From: RHLJ01 sp048058975
Lineage (GTDB): Bacteria; Bacteroidota; Rhodothermia; Balneolales; Balneolaceae
Length of the DNA: 64,000 nucleotides
Assembly: GCA_048058975.1 (NCBI GenBank)
Contig: JBLLNP010000007.1
Span: forward strand, 248,001 to 312,000
Reading direction: 5' to 3'
This document shows positions 30,742-39,257 of the stretch, piece by piece. Every line of letters starts with the position of its first letter. Positions within the stretch are counted from its first letter, which is position 1. The translations under genes and the position numbers were made by a program. The notes below the pieces were generated by a model, which saw only the letters and a program-made list of their open reading frames with translations, was not told where the DNA came from and searched no databases.

Positions 30742-31227
30742 ATGAGCATAAATAAAACGAGACAAACAATAGATCATAAAAAGCACGATAAAGAGGCAGA
30801 GGAATTTATTATCCGAAGCGTAAAGGACTTTGGTTGGTCTATCCAATTCTTTGAAGAGGAAAACGAGCTCCCAAGTTTTGCTTATACAATTGGGTTATTT
30901 GAGAAATATAAACATCCCGAGATAATCGCGTTTGGTCTTCCTGTAAATACGCTTATTCAAATATTAAATATTGCAGGAGAGCTTGTGAAAGGAGGAAAAA
31001 AATTAAAACCAGGGAAACAATACGAGGAGTTTTTAGAGGGGTTCAATTCTACTTTTCTTGCAGTCGATAAAAAAGAGTTCGGTAATTACTTCGGTTATGC
31101 AATGTGGTTTTATGATTACAAGGAGTTTGATGCTATACAATATATTTGGCCGGACAATTCTGGAAAGTATCCGTGGCAAGATAGTTTTGAAGAAATAATT
31201 CTTAACAAACAACCACTTTTGGGTTAA
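30742..31227 (+). CDS. DUF4262 family protein
   Basis: A 161-residue protein matching DUF4262: DFGWSIQFFEEENELPSFAY, TIGLFEKYKHPEIIAFGLP and the C-terminal QYIWPDNSGKYPWQ. Function unknown. An upstream in-frame TTG (30703) lies in the repeat and is rejected in favour of ATG 30742. The glpD ATG follows 8 bp after its stop, so it is probably carried on the glpK-glpD transcript. It seems to have been inserted in the glycerol cluster together with the GAGTTCTCC repeat. Confidence 0.85.
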   Translation: MSINKTRQTIDHKKHDKEAEEFIIRSVKDFGWSIQFFEEENELPSFAYTIGLFEKYKHPEIIAFGLPVNTLIQILNIAGELVKGGKKLKPGKQYEEFLEGFNSTFLAVDKKEFGNYFGYAMWFYDYKEFDAIQYIWPDNSGKYPWQDSFEEIILNKQPLLG

Positions 31228-31235
31228 TATTAATT

Positions 31236-32798
31236 ATGAACCGAGCAAACTTCATACAAACCATCAAAGAGTACAACGATTACTGGGATGTGCTCATAAT
31301 CGGCGGAGGGGCAACCGGGCTGGGCTGTGCAGTCGATGCAGCTTCAAGAGGGTATAAAACGTTGCTGCTGGATATGCACGATTTTTGTAAAGGGACTTCC
31401 AGCAGAAGTACCAAGCTGGTACACGGCGGAGTTCGGTATCTCCAGCAAGGCGATGTTTCTCTGGTGATTGAAGCACTAAAGGAAAGAGGGTTGCTTATTC
31501 AGAATGCACCGCATTTGGTGAGTCATCAATCCTTTATTGTACCCAGTTATAAATGGTGGAATGGCCCGTTTTATGGGGTGGGAATGAAGGTGTATGATGC
31601 GCTGGCAGGGAAGTTAGGCATCAAAAAATCTAAGAGTCTTTCCAAAGAAGAAGTACTTCAAAAAATACCAACACTGGAACCGGAAGGCCTGAATGGAGGC
31701 ACGATTTATTATGATGGCCAGTTTGATGATTCCCGACTCGCAATTAATCTGGCACAGACCGCGGTTGACCATGGGGCGGTTACGGTAAATTACATGAAAG
31801 TAACCGGGCTACTCAAAAACAATCCGGGATTTATTACGGGCGTAAAAGTTCAGGATATGCTCGATGGAAGTTCTATGGAAATCAATGCCAGAGCAGTTAT
31901 AAATGCCACGGGAATATTTTCAGACTCAATTCTTGGAATGGATAATCCCGATCATAAACAAATGATCCAATGCGCCCAGGGCATTCACCTGGTTCTCGAT
32001 AAAGATTTTTTACCGGGAGATGCAGCAATTATGGTTCCTCATACCGATGACGGTCGTGTTCTATTTGCGGTTCCTTGGCATGGAAAAGCGTTGGTGGGAA
32101 CCACAGACACGCCCATCGAAAAACCAACGTTGGAACCAGTCGCATTGGAAGAAGAAATCGAGTTTATTCTTCGGCATGCGAAACAATATCTTACCAAAGA
32201 TCCCAAAAGAAGCGACGTTAAAAGTGTGTTTGCTGGATTAAGGCCACTGGTTCGTCCCGAAGACGCTAAATCAACAGCGGAGATTTCAAGAAGCCATCAT
32301 TTACAGGTTTCTGAAGCGGGATTGGTTACAATTGCCGGAGGAAAATGGACAACCTATCGTAAAATGGCGGAAGATACGATCAATCAGGCGGAGTTAGTCG
32401 CTGGTTTGGATAACACTCCTTGCAAAACAGAAAACCTGAGAATCCATGGTTGGTTGAAGAACATAGACTGGAACAACCATCTTCATGTGTATGGCTCAGA
32501 CATGGTAGGGTTGAAAAAACTACTGAAAGAAAATCCCGGGTTGAATTCGCCGCTGCATCCGAATCTGCCATATCTGAAAGGAGAAGTAGTTTGGGCTGTC
32601 CGAAACGAACTCGCGGTTACGATTGAAGATGTGTTATCCAGAAGAACCAGGGCGTTGCTCCTGGATGCAAAAGCATCACTCGAAATGGCACCTGAGGTTG
32701 GGCGACTTATTGCCTCAGAGTTTGGATATGATGACGCCTGGGTTCAGCAGGAAGTGAAAGAGTATGAAGCATTAGCAAAGAACTATATATTGGGATGA
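31236..32798 (+). CDS. glpD: Aerobic glycerol-3-phosphate dehydrogenase
   Basis: A 520-residue FAD enzyme that oxidises glycerol-3-phosphate to dihydroxyacetone phosphate and passes electrons to the quinone pool. The FAD-binding motif IIGGGATGLGCAVDAASRG is near 20-38, followed by CKGTSSRSTKLVHGGVRYL and late TIAGGKWTTYRKMAED, all diagnostic of GlpD. The C-terminal helical domain (VLSRRTRALLLDA) is present. It acts at the inner membrane. It is followed after 102 bp, containing a palindromic repeat, by glpF. Confidence 0.97.
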   Translation: MNRANFIQTIKEYNDYWDVLIIGGGATGLGCAVDAASRGYKTLLLDMHDFCKGTSSRSTKLVHGGVRYLQQGDVSLVIEALKERGLLIQNAPHLVSHQSFIVPSYKWWNGPFYGVGMKVYDALAGKLGIKKSKSLSKEEVLQKIPTLEPEGLNGGTIYYDGQFDDSRLAINLAQTAVDHGAVTVNYMKVTGLLKNNPGFITGVKVQDMLDGSSMEINARAVINATGIFSDSILGMDNPDHKQMIQCAQGIHLVLDKDFLPGDAAIMVPHTDDGRVLFAVPWHGKALVGTTDTPIEKPTLEPVALEEEIEFILRHAKQYLTKDPKRSDVKSVFAGLRPLVRPEDAKSTAEISRSHHLQVSEAGLVTIAGGKWTTYRKMAEDTINQAELVAGLDNTPCKTENLRIHGWLKNIDWNNHLHVYGSDMVGLKKLLKENPGLNSPLHPNLPYLKGEVVWAVRNELAVTIEDVLSRRTRALLLDAKASLEMAPEVGRLIASEFGYDDAWVQQEVKEYEALAKNYILG

Positions 32799-32814
32799 TC
32801 CACTAATTACAAAA

Positions 32815-32885
32815 GTCATCCAGAGTGAAAGCGAAGGATCTACACAGCTCAAAATGAGCAGATTCTTCGCTTTCACTCAAATGAC
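32815..32885. repeat. Palindromic MITE-like repeat related to the GIY-YIG unit ends
   Basis: The ends are GTCATC and ATGAC. Arms of 18 bp (AGTGAAAGCGAAGGATCT and AGATTCTTCGCTTTCACT) pair with one mismatch. GAAGGATCTACA and GCAGATTCTTC match the inner ends of the GIY-YIG units, and the GTCATCC start matches unit 2. It contains no gene. It sits between glpD and glpF. Confidence 0.65.
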
Positions 32886-32900
32886 GAAAACTAAAAAACT

Positions 32901-33611
32901 ATGGAAGCATATTTAGGTGAAATACTTGGAACCTTTTTACTGATGGTTCTTGGTCTTGGTGTAAACGCTAACGTCTCCCTGAAAAAAACCTATGGCTCAG
33001 GTGGTGGTTGGCTGCTCATAAACTGGGGCTGGGGAATTGCCGTATTTGTAGCGGTTTTCGTTTCTGCAGGAATCAGCGGGGCGCATATTAACCCCGCAGT
33101 TACGGTTGGCCTTGCAATAGCAGGGAAGTTTTCCTGGGGTCTGGTGCCCGGATATATTATCGCTCAGTTTATAGGGGCTATAATTGCCGCAGTAATGATT
33201 TGGATTCAGTTCAAAAATCATTTTGAGGAAACCGAGGACCAAGCCACAAAATTGGGAGTTTTTAGTACAGGTCCGGCGATAAAAGATACATGGAACAACT
33301 TTTATTCCGAGACATTAGGGACGTTCGTGTTGGTATTGGCAGTGTTGTATCTAGCCGCTCCTGATGTAGGCCTTGGTTCTATTGAAGCACTTCCGGTAGG
33401 TTTATTGGTCTTGGGGATTGGTATTTCACTGGGAGGAACTACAGGTTATGCTATTAACCCGGCACGGGATTTAGGCCCAAGAATTGCACATGCTTTTCTG
33501 CCGATTAAAGGAAAGGGAAGTAGTAACTGGGGATATTCCTGGATTCCGGTTTTGGGCCCGTTAACCGGTGGGGTTTTGGCAGCCTTGGTTTATGGTTGGC
33601 TACCCTTCTAA
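32901..33611 (+). CDS. glpF: Glycerol facilitator (aquaglyceroporin)
   Basis: A 236-residue MIP-family channel with six membrane helices and both NPA loops: SGAHINPAVTVGLAIAG and GYAINPARDLGPR. The Asp after the second NPAR is the classic mark of glycerol-conducting members as opposed to water-only channels. With GlpK trapping glycerol as the phosphate and GlpD oxidising it, the cluster gives complete glycerol uptake and use. The 3' end overlaps convergent adk by 12 bp. Confidence 0.95.
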   Translation: MEAYLGEILGTFLLMVLGLGVNANVSLKKTYGSGGGWLLINWGWGIAVFVAVFVSAGISGAHINPAVTVGLAIAGKFSWGLVPGYIIAQFIGAIIAAVMIWIQFKNHFEETEDQATKLGVFSTGPAIKDTWNNFYSETLGTFVLVLAVLYLAAPDVGLGSIEALPVGLLVLGIGISLGGTTGYAINPARDLGPRIAHAFLPIKGKGSSNWGYSWIPVLGPLTGGVLAALVYGWLPF

Positions 33612-34157
33612 AGCCTCCTTAATCCTTTCAAAAATCTCTTCAATAGTTCCGATACCGTTAATCTCTTTTGCCTGTCCTTTGGCTTTGTAATAGGCCAAAA
33701 CCGGGGCGGTTTCTTTGTGATATACTTTCAAGCGGTTTTTAACCCCTTCTTCGGTATCGTCGGTTCTGCCCTGACCGCGAGATAAAATTCTTTTTACCAA
33801 CTCCTCCTCAGGCACTTCCAGAGAAATGAAGGCGTCAACTTGCTCTCCTTTTTCTGCTAATAACGCGTCAAAGGCCTTCGCCTGAACAACCGTTCTTGGG
33901 AATCCATCAAATACAGCTCCATTGGAGTACTTGGCATCTTTTAATTCTTCAGCCACTAAATCAACAACCGTTTGGTCAGATACAAGTTCACCGGCATCGA
34001 GAATCGCCTTGACCTTTACACCAAGTGGAGTTTCATTTTTGATAGCTGCACGGAATATATTTCCTGTAGAAAGATGGGGAATAGAATATTCCTTAATCAG
34101 AAGTTCTGCCTGAGTTCCTTTTCCTGCGCCCGGAGGTCCAAATAGAATGATGTTCAT
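33600..34157 (-). CDS. adk: Adenylate kinase
   Basis: A 185-residue short-type adenylate kinase (ATP + AMP to 2 ADP). The P-loop GPPGAGKGTQ is at residues 7-16, the AMP site at HLSTGNIFRAA, DGFPRT near 84, and the short lid RGQGRTDDTEEGVKNRL near 127, without the long zinc lid. The ATG is at 34157. It lies downstream of the rplS terminator, so it likely has its own promoter in 34158-34200. Confidence 0.96.
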   Translation of the reverse strand: MNIILFGPPGAGKGTQAELLIKEYSIPHLSTGNIFRAAIKNETPLGVKVKAILDAGELVSDQTVVDLVAEELKDAKYSNGAVFDGFPRTVVQAKAFDALLAEKGEQVDAFISLEVPEEELVKRILSRGQGRTDDTEEGVKNRLKVYHKETAPVLAYYKAKGQAKEINGIGTIEEIFERIKEALEG

Positions 34158-34200
34158 GCTAACAGTTTTTCGCGTTCGAGAGTGAGATTTCGTGAATTTC

Positions 34201-34245
34201 AGAAAAAGAAAACCCGGAACCTGAAAGATGAATTTCAGGTTCGGG
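34201..34245 (-). terminator. Terminator of the ffh-rpsP-rimM-trmD-rplS operon
   Basis: Read on the minus strand, CCCGAACCTGAAA pairs with TTTCAGGTTCCGGG (one extra base) and is followed by a T-rich run (the A-rich 34201-34212 on plus). Confidence 0.8.
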
Positions 34246-34285
34246 AGGGTTTAATAATTCCTTAATTCAGGAGAAAGCAAAGAGC

Positions 34286-34645
34286 TTATTTCTTTGGGTT
34301 CTGGCTTTCACGCTCTTTAATACGAGCAGCTTTACCACGAAGCTCACGAAGATAGAACAATTTAGAACGTCTTACTTTTCCACGTCTCTTCACATCAATT
34401 TGCGCAATGAAAGGAGAGTTTAGTGGGAAAATACGCTCAACACCAACACTACCGCTCATTTTGCGAACAGTAAAGGTTTTGTTCGGGCCGCTTCCTCTTT
34501 CTGAGATCACAACGCCTTCATACTGCTGAATTCTTTCTTTTTCACCTTCACGTACACGGTAATGTACATTCACAGTATCGCCCGCTGTAAACTCAGGGAT
34601 ATTGTCTGTTACTAAAGTTTGTTCAACTAATTTTAGTTTGTCCAT
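34286..34645 (-). CDS. rplS: 50S ribosomal protein L19
   Basis: A 119-residue L19 at the 30S-50S interface. It has FTAGDTVNVHYRVREGEKER, QQYEGVVISERGSGPNKTFT, VRKMSGSVGVERIFPLNSP and KLFYLRELRGKAARIKE, all matching the family. It is the last gene of the ffh-rpsP-rimM-trmD-rplS operon and is followed by a strong terminator. Confidence 0.98.
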   Translation of the reverse strand: MDKLKLVEQTLVTDNIPEFTAGDTVNVHYRVREGEKERIQQYEGVVISERGSGPNKTFTVRKMSGSVGVERIFPLNSPFIAQIDVKRRGKVRRSKLFYLRELRGKAARIKERESQNPKK

Positions 34646-34693
34646 TTTTCTGTGTGTTAAATCCTCCCGGAGGAAGGATGTTAATATTCTTTC

Positions 34694-35374
34694 TTATAAT
34701 TTTTCGTACAAATCTTTTCTTCGTTCTTTGGTTCGTTTGATGGATTGTTCCTGCTGCCACGCTTCAATCTTTTTGGGATCTCCGGATCGTAATACTTCCG
34801 GAACTTTTAATCCCCTGAACTCGGCAGGCCGGGTATAAACCGGAGCTTCCAGCAGCCCATCCTGAAATGAATCATTTAATGCGCTTCCGGCATCACCAAT
34901 CGCGCCGGGCAACAGCCGTATAATCGCGTCGGTAATTACCATTGCAGGAAGCTCTCCCCCTGAAAGCACATAATCACCAATTGTATATTCTTTGGTAATT
35001 AATTCATCTCTAACTCGCTGATCTACTCCTTTATAGTGGCCGCATAGGATCAGAATGTTCTTTTTCAACGAGAGCGCGTTGGCTGCAGGTTGATCGAAAA
35101 CTTCTCCATCGGCGGCAGTAAAAATCAATTCATCGTAGATGCGCTCACTGGTCAGGTGTTCAATACAGCTGAAAATTGGCTGTGGAGTTAACACCATTCC
35201 CGGATCGCCACCATACGGGTAATCATCTATTTTTTTGTGTTTGTCTTCAGTGTAATCCCTAAGATCATGCACATAGATTTCTACCAGATTTTTATCAATC
35301 GCACGCTTTACAATACTGTGATTCAGTGGACCATCCAGTAAAGCCGGCACTCCTGAAATGATATCAATTCTCAT
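34694..35374 (-). CDS. trmD: tRNA (guanine-N1)-methyltransferase
   Basis: A 226-residue SPOUT methyltransferase that makes m1G37 in tRNAs with G36, guarding reading frame. Hallmarks: DYPYGGDPGMVL, the trefoil-knot region LCGHYKGVDQRV and EYTIGDYVLSGGELPAMV, and the QDGLLEAPVYTRP block. The start overlaps the rimM stop by 1 nt (TAATG). The overlap implies coupled translation. Confidence 0.97.
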   Translation of the reverse strand: MRIDIISGVPALLDGPLNHSIVKRAIDKNLVEIYVHDLRDYTEDKHKKIDDYPYGGDPGMVLTPQPIFSCIEHLTSERIYDELIFTAADGEVFDQPAANALSLKKNILILCGHYKGVDQRVRDELITKEYTIGDYVLSGGELPAMVITDAIIRLLPGAIGDAGSALNDSFQDGLLEAPVYTRPAEFRGLKVPEVLRSGDPKKIEAWQQEQSIKRTKERRKDLYEKL

Positions 35375-35916
35375 TACAAACCCTCCAGCTGTTTAAGGTT
35401 TTGGCACCGAACCATCTTCATTTCATGATTTACTTCAACTACATACTCATCTACAAAAGGAATCAGTAGAGAGCCGGGAGTTGTTGCAACCGTTAATAGT
35501 ATTTGTGCGCCGCTGTCCATGACGTCAATGACTAACCCGATGGATTCATTCTGATCATTCAGAACTTCATAATCCAGAAGGGTGTCTTCTTCATCGGTTT
35601 CACTAAAGAGCGCGGATGCTATTTGCTGTTCAACAAATAACGCGCGATTCTTCAATGCTTCAGCGGAAGTGCGATCAGCGATATGGTCAAATTGTACAAA
35701 GAACGAAATTTTGTTTCCCTTACCCTCAACCCGAAGGTTTGCAATTCGGCAGGGATAAAAGTCTCCTCGCTCATTCCGCAAATACACCATTCTAAGCTGT
35801 TCAACAACTTCAGGAGATTCCGTCTCAAAAAGAGCCTTAAACTCCCCTTTGAGTCCCTGCGATCGAACAATCTGTCCGACCTGAACAAATGGTGATGTAT
35901 TGGCGTCCTGAATCAT
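35374..35916 (-). CDS. rimM: Ribosome maturation factor RimM
   Basis: A 180-residue 16S processing factor that helps assemble the 30S head around S19. It has an N-terminal RimM barrel (VGQIVRSQGLKGEFKALFET) and a C-terminal PRC-like barrel ending PFVDEYVVEVNHEMKMV. It lies between rpsP (18 bp upstream) and trmD (1-nt overlap), the usual order. Confidence 0.95.
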   Translation of the reverse strand: MIQDANTSPFVQVGQIVRSQGLKGEFKALFETESPEVVEQLRMVYLRNERGDFYPCRIANLRVEGKGNKISFFVQFDHIADRTSAEALKNRALFVEQQIASALFSETDEEDTLLDYEVLNDQNESIGLVIDVMDSGAQILLTVATTPGSLLIPFVDEYVVEVNHEMKMVRCQNLKQLEGL

Positions 35917-35934
35917 AGGAGCCCTGTAATGTGT

Positions 35935-36840
35935 TTACGCTTGTTTAGCTTCCCAGGCAGCAAGAACAGTCTTACGATCTTCAGCATCCGTCACAAAACC
36001 GGCAAGGTCTGCAAGGTCAGTGTCGTTGATGTGATCGATAGCCTCTTTTGCTGTCATGTCATTAGAAGTCTGAGCAGAAGTTCCTTCAGTTTCAGCTACT
36101 TCTTCGGTAGTTTCTTCAGCCGGAGCCTCAGCCACTACTTCTTCTTCAGTAGACCCTTCTTCAACCACTTCCTCTGCTGTCTCTTCAACAACAGCCTCTT
36201 CGGTAGCCGGTTCTTCAGTTACTTCAGCAATATTCTCTTCTACAGCTTCAGCAGCTTCTTCTACAACCTCTTCGGTTGTGGTTTCGGTCTCAACCACTTC
36301 TTCTACTTCGGCTGTTTCCTCAACAACCTCATCCACTGCTTCTTCAGAAGCGGCTTCAACTTCAGCGGTTTCTTCTTCTGTTTCTGCAACAGCCTCTTCA
36401 GCGGCTAATTCAGCAGCAGCTTTTTCTGCTTTTTTAACCACTTGTTCTTTTACCGCTTTTTCTTCAGCTGCAAGAGAAGCCTGAACCTGCTCTTTGCGGG
36501 TTACTTCTTTGTCAGTTTTTGAGTCGCGATAAGCTTTCCACTCAGTAAGCGCCACTTCAATTTCTTCTTCACTTTTGCCCCACATCATAAGGTGACGCTT
36601 GTAAAGCACTCCTTCCTGGCGAAGGATTTTTCGTACAGAGTCAGTAGGCTGAGCTCCGGTTTCTAACCAGTACATGATACGGTCTTCGTTCAGTACGGTC
36701 TCTTTCTTTTCGGTAACGCCATCATATCGACCAACTTGCTCGATAATTCGTCCATCACGTGGAGAACGGCTATCAGCAACTACGATATGATAAATAGGAC
36801 GACGAATACGTCCTTTACGTTGAAGTCTAATCTTAATCAA
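35935..36840 (-). CDS. rpsP: 30S ribosomal protein S16 with a long acidic C-terminal extension
   Basis: Residues 1-80 are a normal S16 (IKIRLQRKGRIRRPIYHIVV; RDGRIIEQVGRYDG; DRIMYWLETGAQPTDSVRKI). Then come a basic helical stretch, about 125 residues almost wholly of Glu, Val, Ala and Thr (near 130-255), and a compact C-terminal segment TAKEAIDHINDTDLADLAGF with more helices. At 301 residues it is far longer than the usual 80-190. The start is TTG 36840 with GAGGAA upstream; a stop lies in frame just beyond, so no ATG is available. S16 builds the 30S body. The tail function is unknown. Confidence 0.93.
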   Translation of the reverse strand: MIKIRLQRKGRIRRPIYHIVVADSRSPRDGRIIEQVGRYDGVTEKKETVLNEDRIMYWLETGAQPTDSVRKILRQEGVLYKRHLMMWGKSEEEIEVALTEWKAYRDSKTDKEVTRKEQVQASLAAEEKAVKEQVVKKAEKAAAELAAEEAVAETEEETAEVEAASEEAVDEVVEETAEVEEVVETETTTEEVVEEAAEAVEENIAEVTEEPATEEAVVEETAEEVVEEGSTEEEVVAEAPAEETTEEVAETEGTSAQTSNDMTAKEAIDHINDTDLADLAGFVTDAEDRKTVLAAWEAKQA

Positions 36841-36878
36841 TGATGTTCCTCAGTTGAGTTTTGTGTTATCTAAGTTCT

Positions 36879-38219
36879 TTATCGGCCTAGTGGCAGATTT
36901 TTCAATCCATGAAGAGCACGTCCCATTTTTCCCATTTTAGACATGGTCTTCATCATTTTTTTCATCTGATCAAACTGTTTAATGAGATCGTTGATCTCTT
37001 TAACAGTTGTGCCAGAACCCTGTGCAATGCGTCGTCTTCGACTGCCATTTAATATGCCTGGGTCCTGACGCTCCTCCGGCGTCATAGAATAGATAATTGC
37101 TTCGATGGGCTTAAAAGCGTCATCACTGATATCTGCGTTTTCTATAGCTTTGCTGGCGCCGGGGATCATAGATACGAGATCACCGAGATCTCCCATCTTT
37201 TTAATCTTTTGTATTTGATCGAGGAAGTCTTCAAGGTCAAACTTGTCGGTGCTGATACGCTTTTGAAGGCGCTCAGCTTCTTTCTCGTCAAATTCTTTCT
37301 GAGCTTTTTCAACAAGGGAAACCACATCACCCATTCCAAGAATACGCTGAGCCATACGGTCAGGATAGAATGGGGAAAGAGCATCCAGCTTTTCGCCGGT
37401 ACTCACAAACTTGATAGGTTTATCAACTACAGTTTTGATGGAAAGAGCGGCGCCTCCGCGGGTATCGCCATCGAGCTTAGTTAAAACTACGCCATCAAAA
37501 TTAAGCTTCTCGTTGAATTCTTTTGCTGTGTTAACCGCGTCCTGTCCGGTCATCGAGTCAACAACAAACAAAATCTCATTTGGGTTAACGGCTTTTTTAA
37601 TTTCCGCAACCTCTTTCATCATCTCTTCATCCACATGCAAACGACCTGCCGTATCAATGATAACGGTATCCATAGCCAGGCTTTTAGCCATCGAAACGGC
37701 TTCTTTGGCAACACGAACAGCATCTTGTTGTTCGATAGAATACACAGGCACATCAATTTGCTCTGCGAGAGTTTTTAGCTGATTAACGGCAGCAGGGCGA
37801 TAAACATCGGCGGCAGCAAGAAGCGGGTTCCGTTTATGCTCCTGTTTGAGGTACCGGGCCAGCTTTCCTGAAAAAGTGGTTTTACCGGAACCTTGTAATC
37901 CAGCTATGAGAATAACAGTGGGTGGAGTGTGTGCTGTGGCAATGTCTGACATCTCGCCACCAAAAGTTGCAACCAATTCGTCGTACACAATTTTTGTGAA
38001 CTGCTGACCGGGATTAACTGAGGTGAGAACATCAGAACCGAGCACTTTATCCTTAATATCGGCTGTAAACTGGCGGGCAACCTCAAAATTTACGTCGGCA
38101 TCCAAGAGGGCACGACGTATCTCGCGCACGGTTTCAGCGATGTTTACATCGGTGATCCGGGCTTCCCCTTTCAGGTTCTGAAAGGCTTTTTCTAAATTTG
38201 AGGATAAATTATCAAACAT
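36879..38219 (-). CDS. ffh: Signal recognition particle protein Ffh
   Basis: A 446-residue SRP54 GTPase: N domain, P-loop AGLQGSGKTTFSGKLA near 106-120, DTAGRLHVDEEMMKE near 190, TKLDGDTRGGAALS near 245, and a Met-rich M domain (about 300-430; IPGASKAIENADISDD; GSGTTVKEINDLIKQFDQMK) that binds signal sequences and 4.5S RNA. With FtsY (3704-4657) it targets nascent membrane proteins. It is the first gene of the ribosomal/tRNA-modification operon reading left. Confidence 0.97.
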   Translation of the reverse strand: MFDNLSSNLEKAFQNLKGEARITDVNIAETVREIRRALLDADVNFEVARQFTADIKDKVLGSDVLTSVNPGQQFTKIVYDELVATFGGEMSDIATAHTPPTVILIAGLQGSGKTTFSGKLARYLKQEHKRNPLLAAADVYRPAAVNQLKTLAEQIDVPVYSIEQQDAVRVAKEAVSMAKSLAMDTVIIDTAGRLHVDEEMMKEVAEIKKAVNPNEILFVVDSMTGQDAVNTAKEFNEKLNFDGVVLTKLDGDTRGGAALSIKTVVDKPIKFVSTGEKLDALSPFYPDRMAQRILGMGDVVSLVEKAQKEFDEKEAERLQKRISTDKFDLEDFLDQIQKIKKMGDLGDLVSMIPGASKAIENADISDDAFKPIEAIIYSMTPEERQDPGILNGSRRRRIAQGSGTTVKEINDLIKQFDQMKKMMKTMSKMGKMGRALHGLKNLPLGR

Positions 38220-38295
38220 GGATTTGTAACACTGTTACAACAGGATTTTTCTCCGCCAATTACAGAGCCGATAAAAATACGGGATTAAGAGAGGT

Positions 38296-38317
38296 TTATC
38301 AACAGGAATGTGGAAAA
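38296..38317. promoter_or_regulatory. Bipartite DnaA-box-like element, copy 2
   Basis: TTATCAACA (38296-38304), four bases, TGTGGAAAA (38309-38317). Spacing and order match 7222-7243. It lies 77 bp upstream of ffh and may belong to its promoter region. Confidence 0.4.
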
Positions 38318-38426
38318 ATAGTTATGAGTGTTGAGGAGTGAGTTCTTAGTTTAAAGTCCTTCTTGAGAAGCCTATACTGAGCTTGATTCAGTAGGGATTA
38401 GAGGGGTTTAAATGGTTCTATAAAAT

Positions 38427-38472
38427 GGAAGCAGAAGCTTCCAGAATGCATTCCGAAGAAGACCTTCGGAAC
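38427..38472 (+). repeat. 46-bp three-palindrome repeat, forward copy
   Basis: GGAAGCAGAAGCTTCC (hairpin), GAATGCATTC (palindrome), then TTCCGAAGAAGACCTTCGGA (hairpin). It recurs in reverse orientation at 39258-39303 with only four differences. The two copies bracket the lipoprotein gene 38502-39182. Confidence 0.8.
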
Positions 38473-38501
38473 GAGTTGAAAATAGTTTATTCATGATAGG
38501 A

Positions 38502-39182
38502 TTAATTAAAATTATAATTTATAAGGCTCTTTCTTCTCTTTAACCAAGCTTTTGGTTCAAGTGGGGAGTTGTTTTCTAAAATTAAATCAACAATCCCAAG
38601 CTCCGGGATTATGAACTCTTCGTGATCGATCCAATTTATTGAATAAGAAAACAAGAGGAATTTATCAGTAGAAAAAATATTCATTGATAAGCTGTCCTCA
38701 ATGAAAGAGACAGTTTTTATGTAAACCCCATCTCCACTCGTAGTTGCATCATATTCCATAGAAGAACTTTCAGGAATTAAGTACTCAACAGAAACTACCG
38801 GAACTAGTTGAGGGTTTTCTGCAGTTCCTCCCAAGGCCTCTTGCAGAGAAAATACAGAATCACCCTGGGCAGCAAACTCTAAGGACGTAACAGATGGATT
38901 TAACCTCTGGTTGAAAGACCACCAAATTAAATGCTTGTTTACTCTTTCTTCATCTTCAATATGTCTACTAGATACTATTTTAATAGTCAAAGTATCTACG
39001 AAGGTCGAATCTGTTGTAAACAAAGAATCTACATAAGTCCATTGGTTCCCCATGGAAAAGGGAATGATATTATTTGAAGAAACTGGATTTATTGGTTCTG
39101 TTTTTCCCCCGGGCGTCTCAAGAGGGGTCTCCGAACAGTTGCAAAGGAGGAACAAAAGAACAAATTGAATGAGAATTTTCAT
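38502..39182 (-). CDS. Hypothetical lipoprotein, 226 residues
   Basis: The signal MKILIQFVLLFLLCNCSETP has a lipobox ending in Cys (LCNC), so a lipid-anchored envelope protein. The mature part opens with a Pro/Ser-rich linker, then NIIPFSMGNQWTYVDSLFTT, a motif common to Bacteroidota lipoproteins with a beta-sandwich domain. No catalytic residues are recognised. It is bracketed by inverted copies of the 46-bp repeat, so the gene could have been moved or rearranged with them. Confidence 0.75.
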   Translation of the reverse strand: MKILIQFVLLFLLCNCSETPLETPGGKTEPINPVSSNNIIPFSMGNQWTYVDSLFTTDSTFVDTLTIKIVSSRHIEDEERVNKHLIWWSFNQRLNPSVTSLEFAAQGDSVFSLQEALGGTAENPQLVPVVSVEYLIPESSSMEYDATTSGDGVYIKTVSFIEDSLSMNIFSTDKFLLFSYSINWIDHEEFIIPELGIVDLILENNSPLEPKAWLKRRKSLINYNFN

Positions 39183-39257
39183 AAATGACCAATATTTGTT
39201 TTCAAAAGTAATTTATAAACAAAATTTTACACATAAAACTATGTTTAGCTTCTTCTG

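Noticed and set aside
35929..36408. Long Phe/Ser-rich plus-strand ORF antisense to rpsP
   Set aside because: It is the shadow of the low-complexity Glu/Ala tail of S16 and shows no RBS or family.
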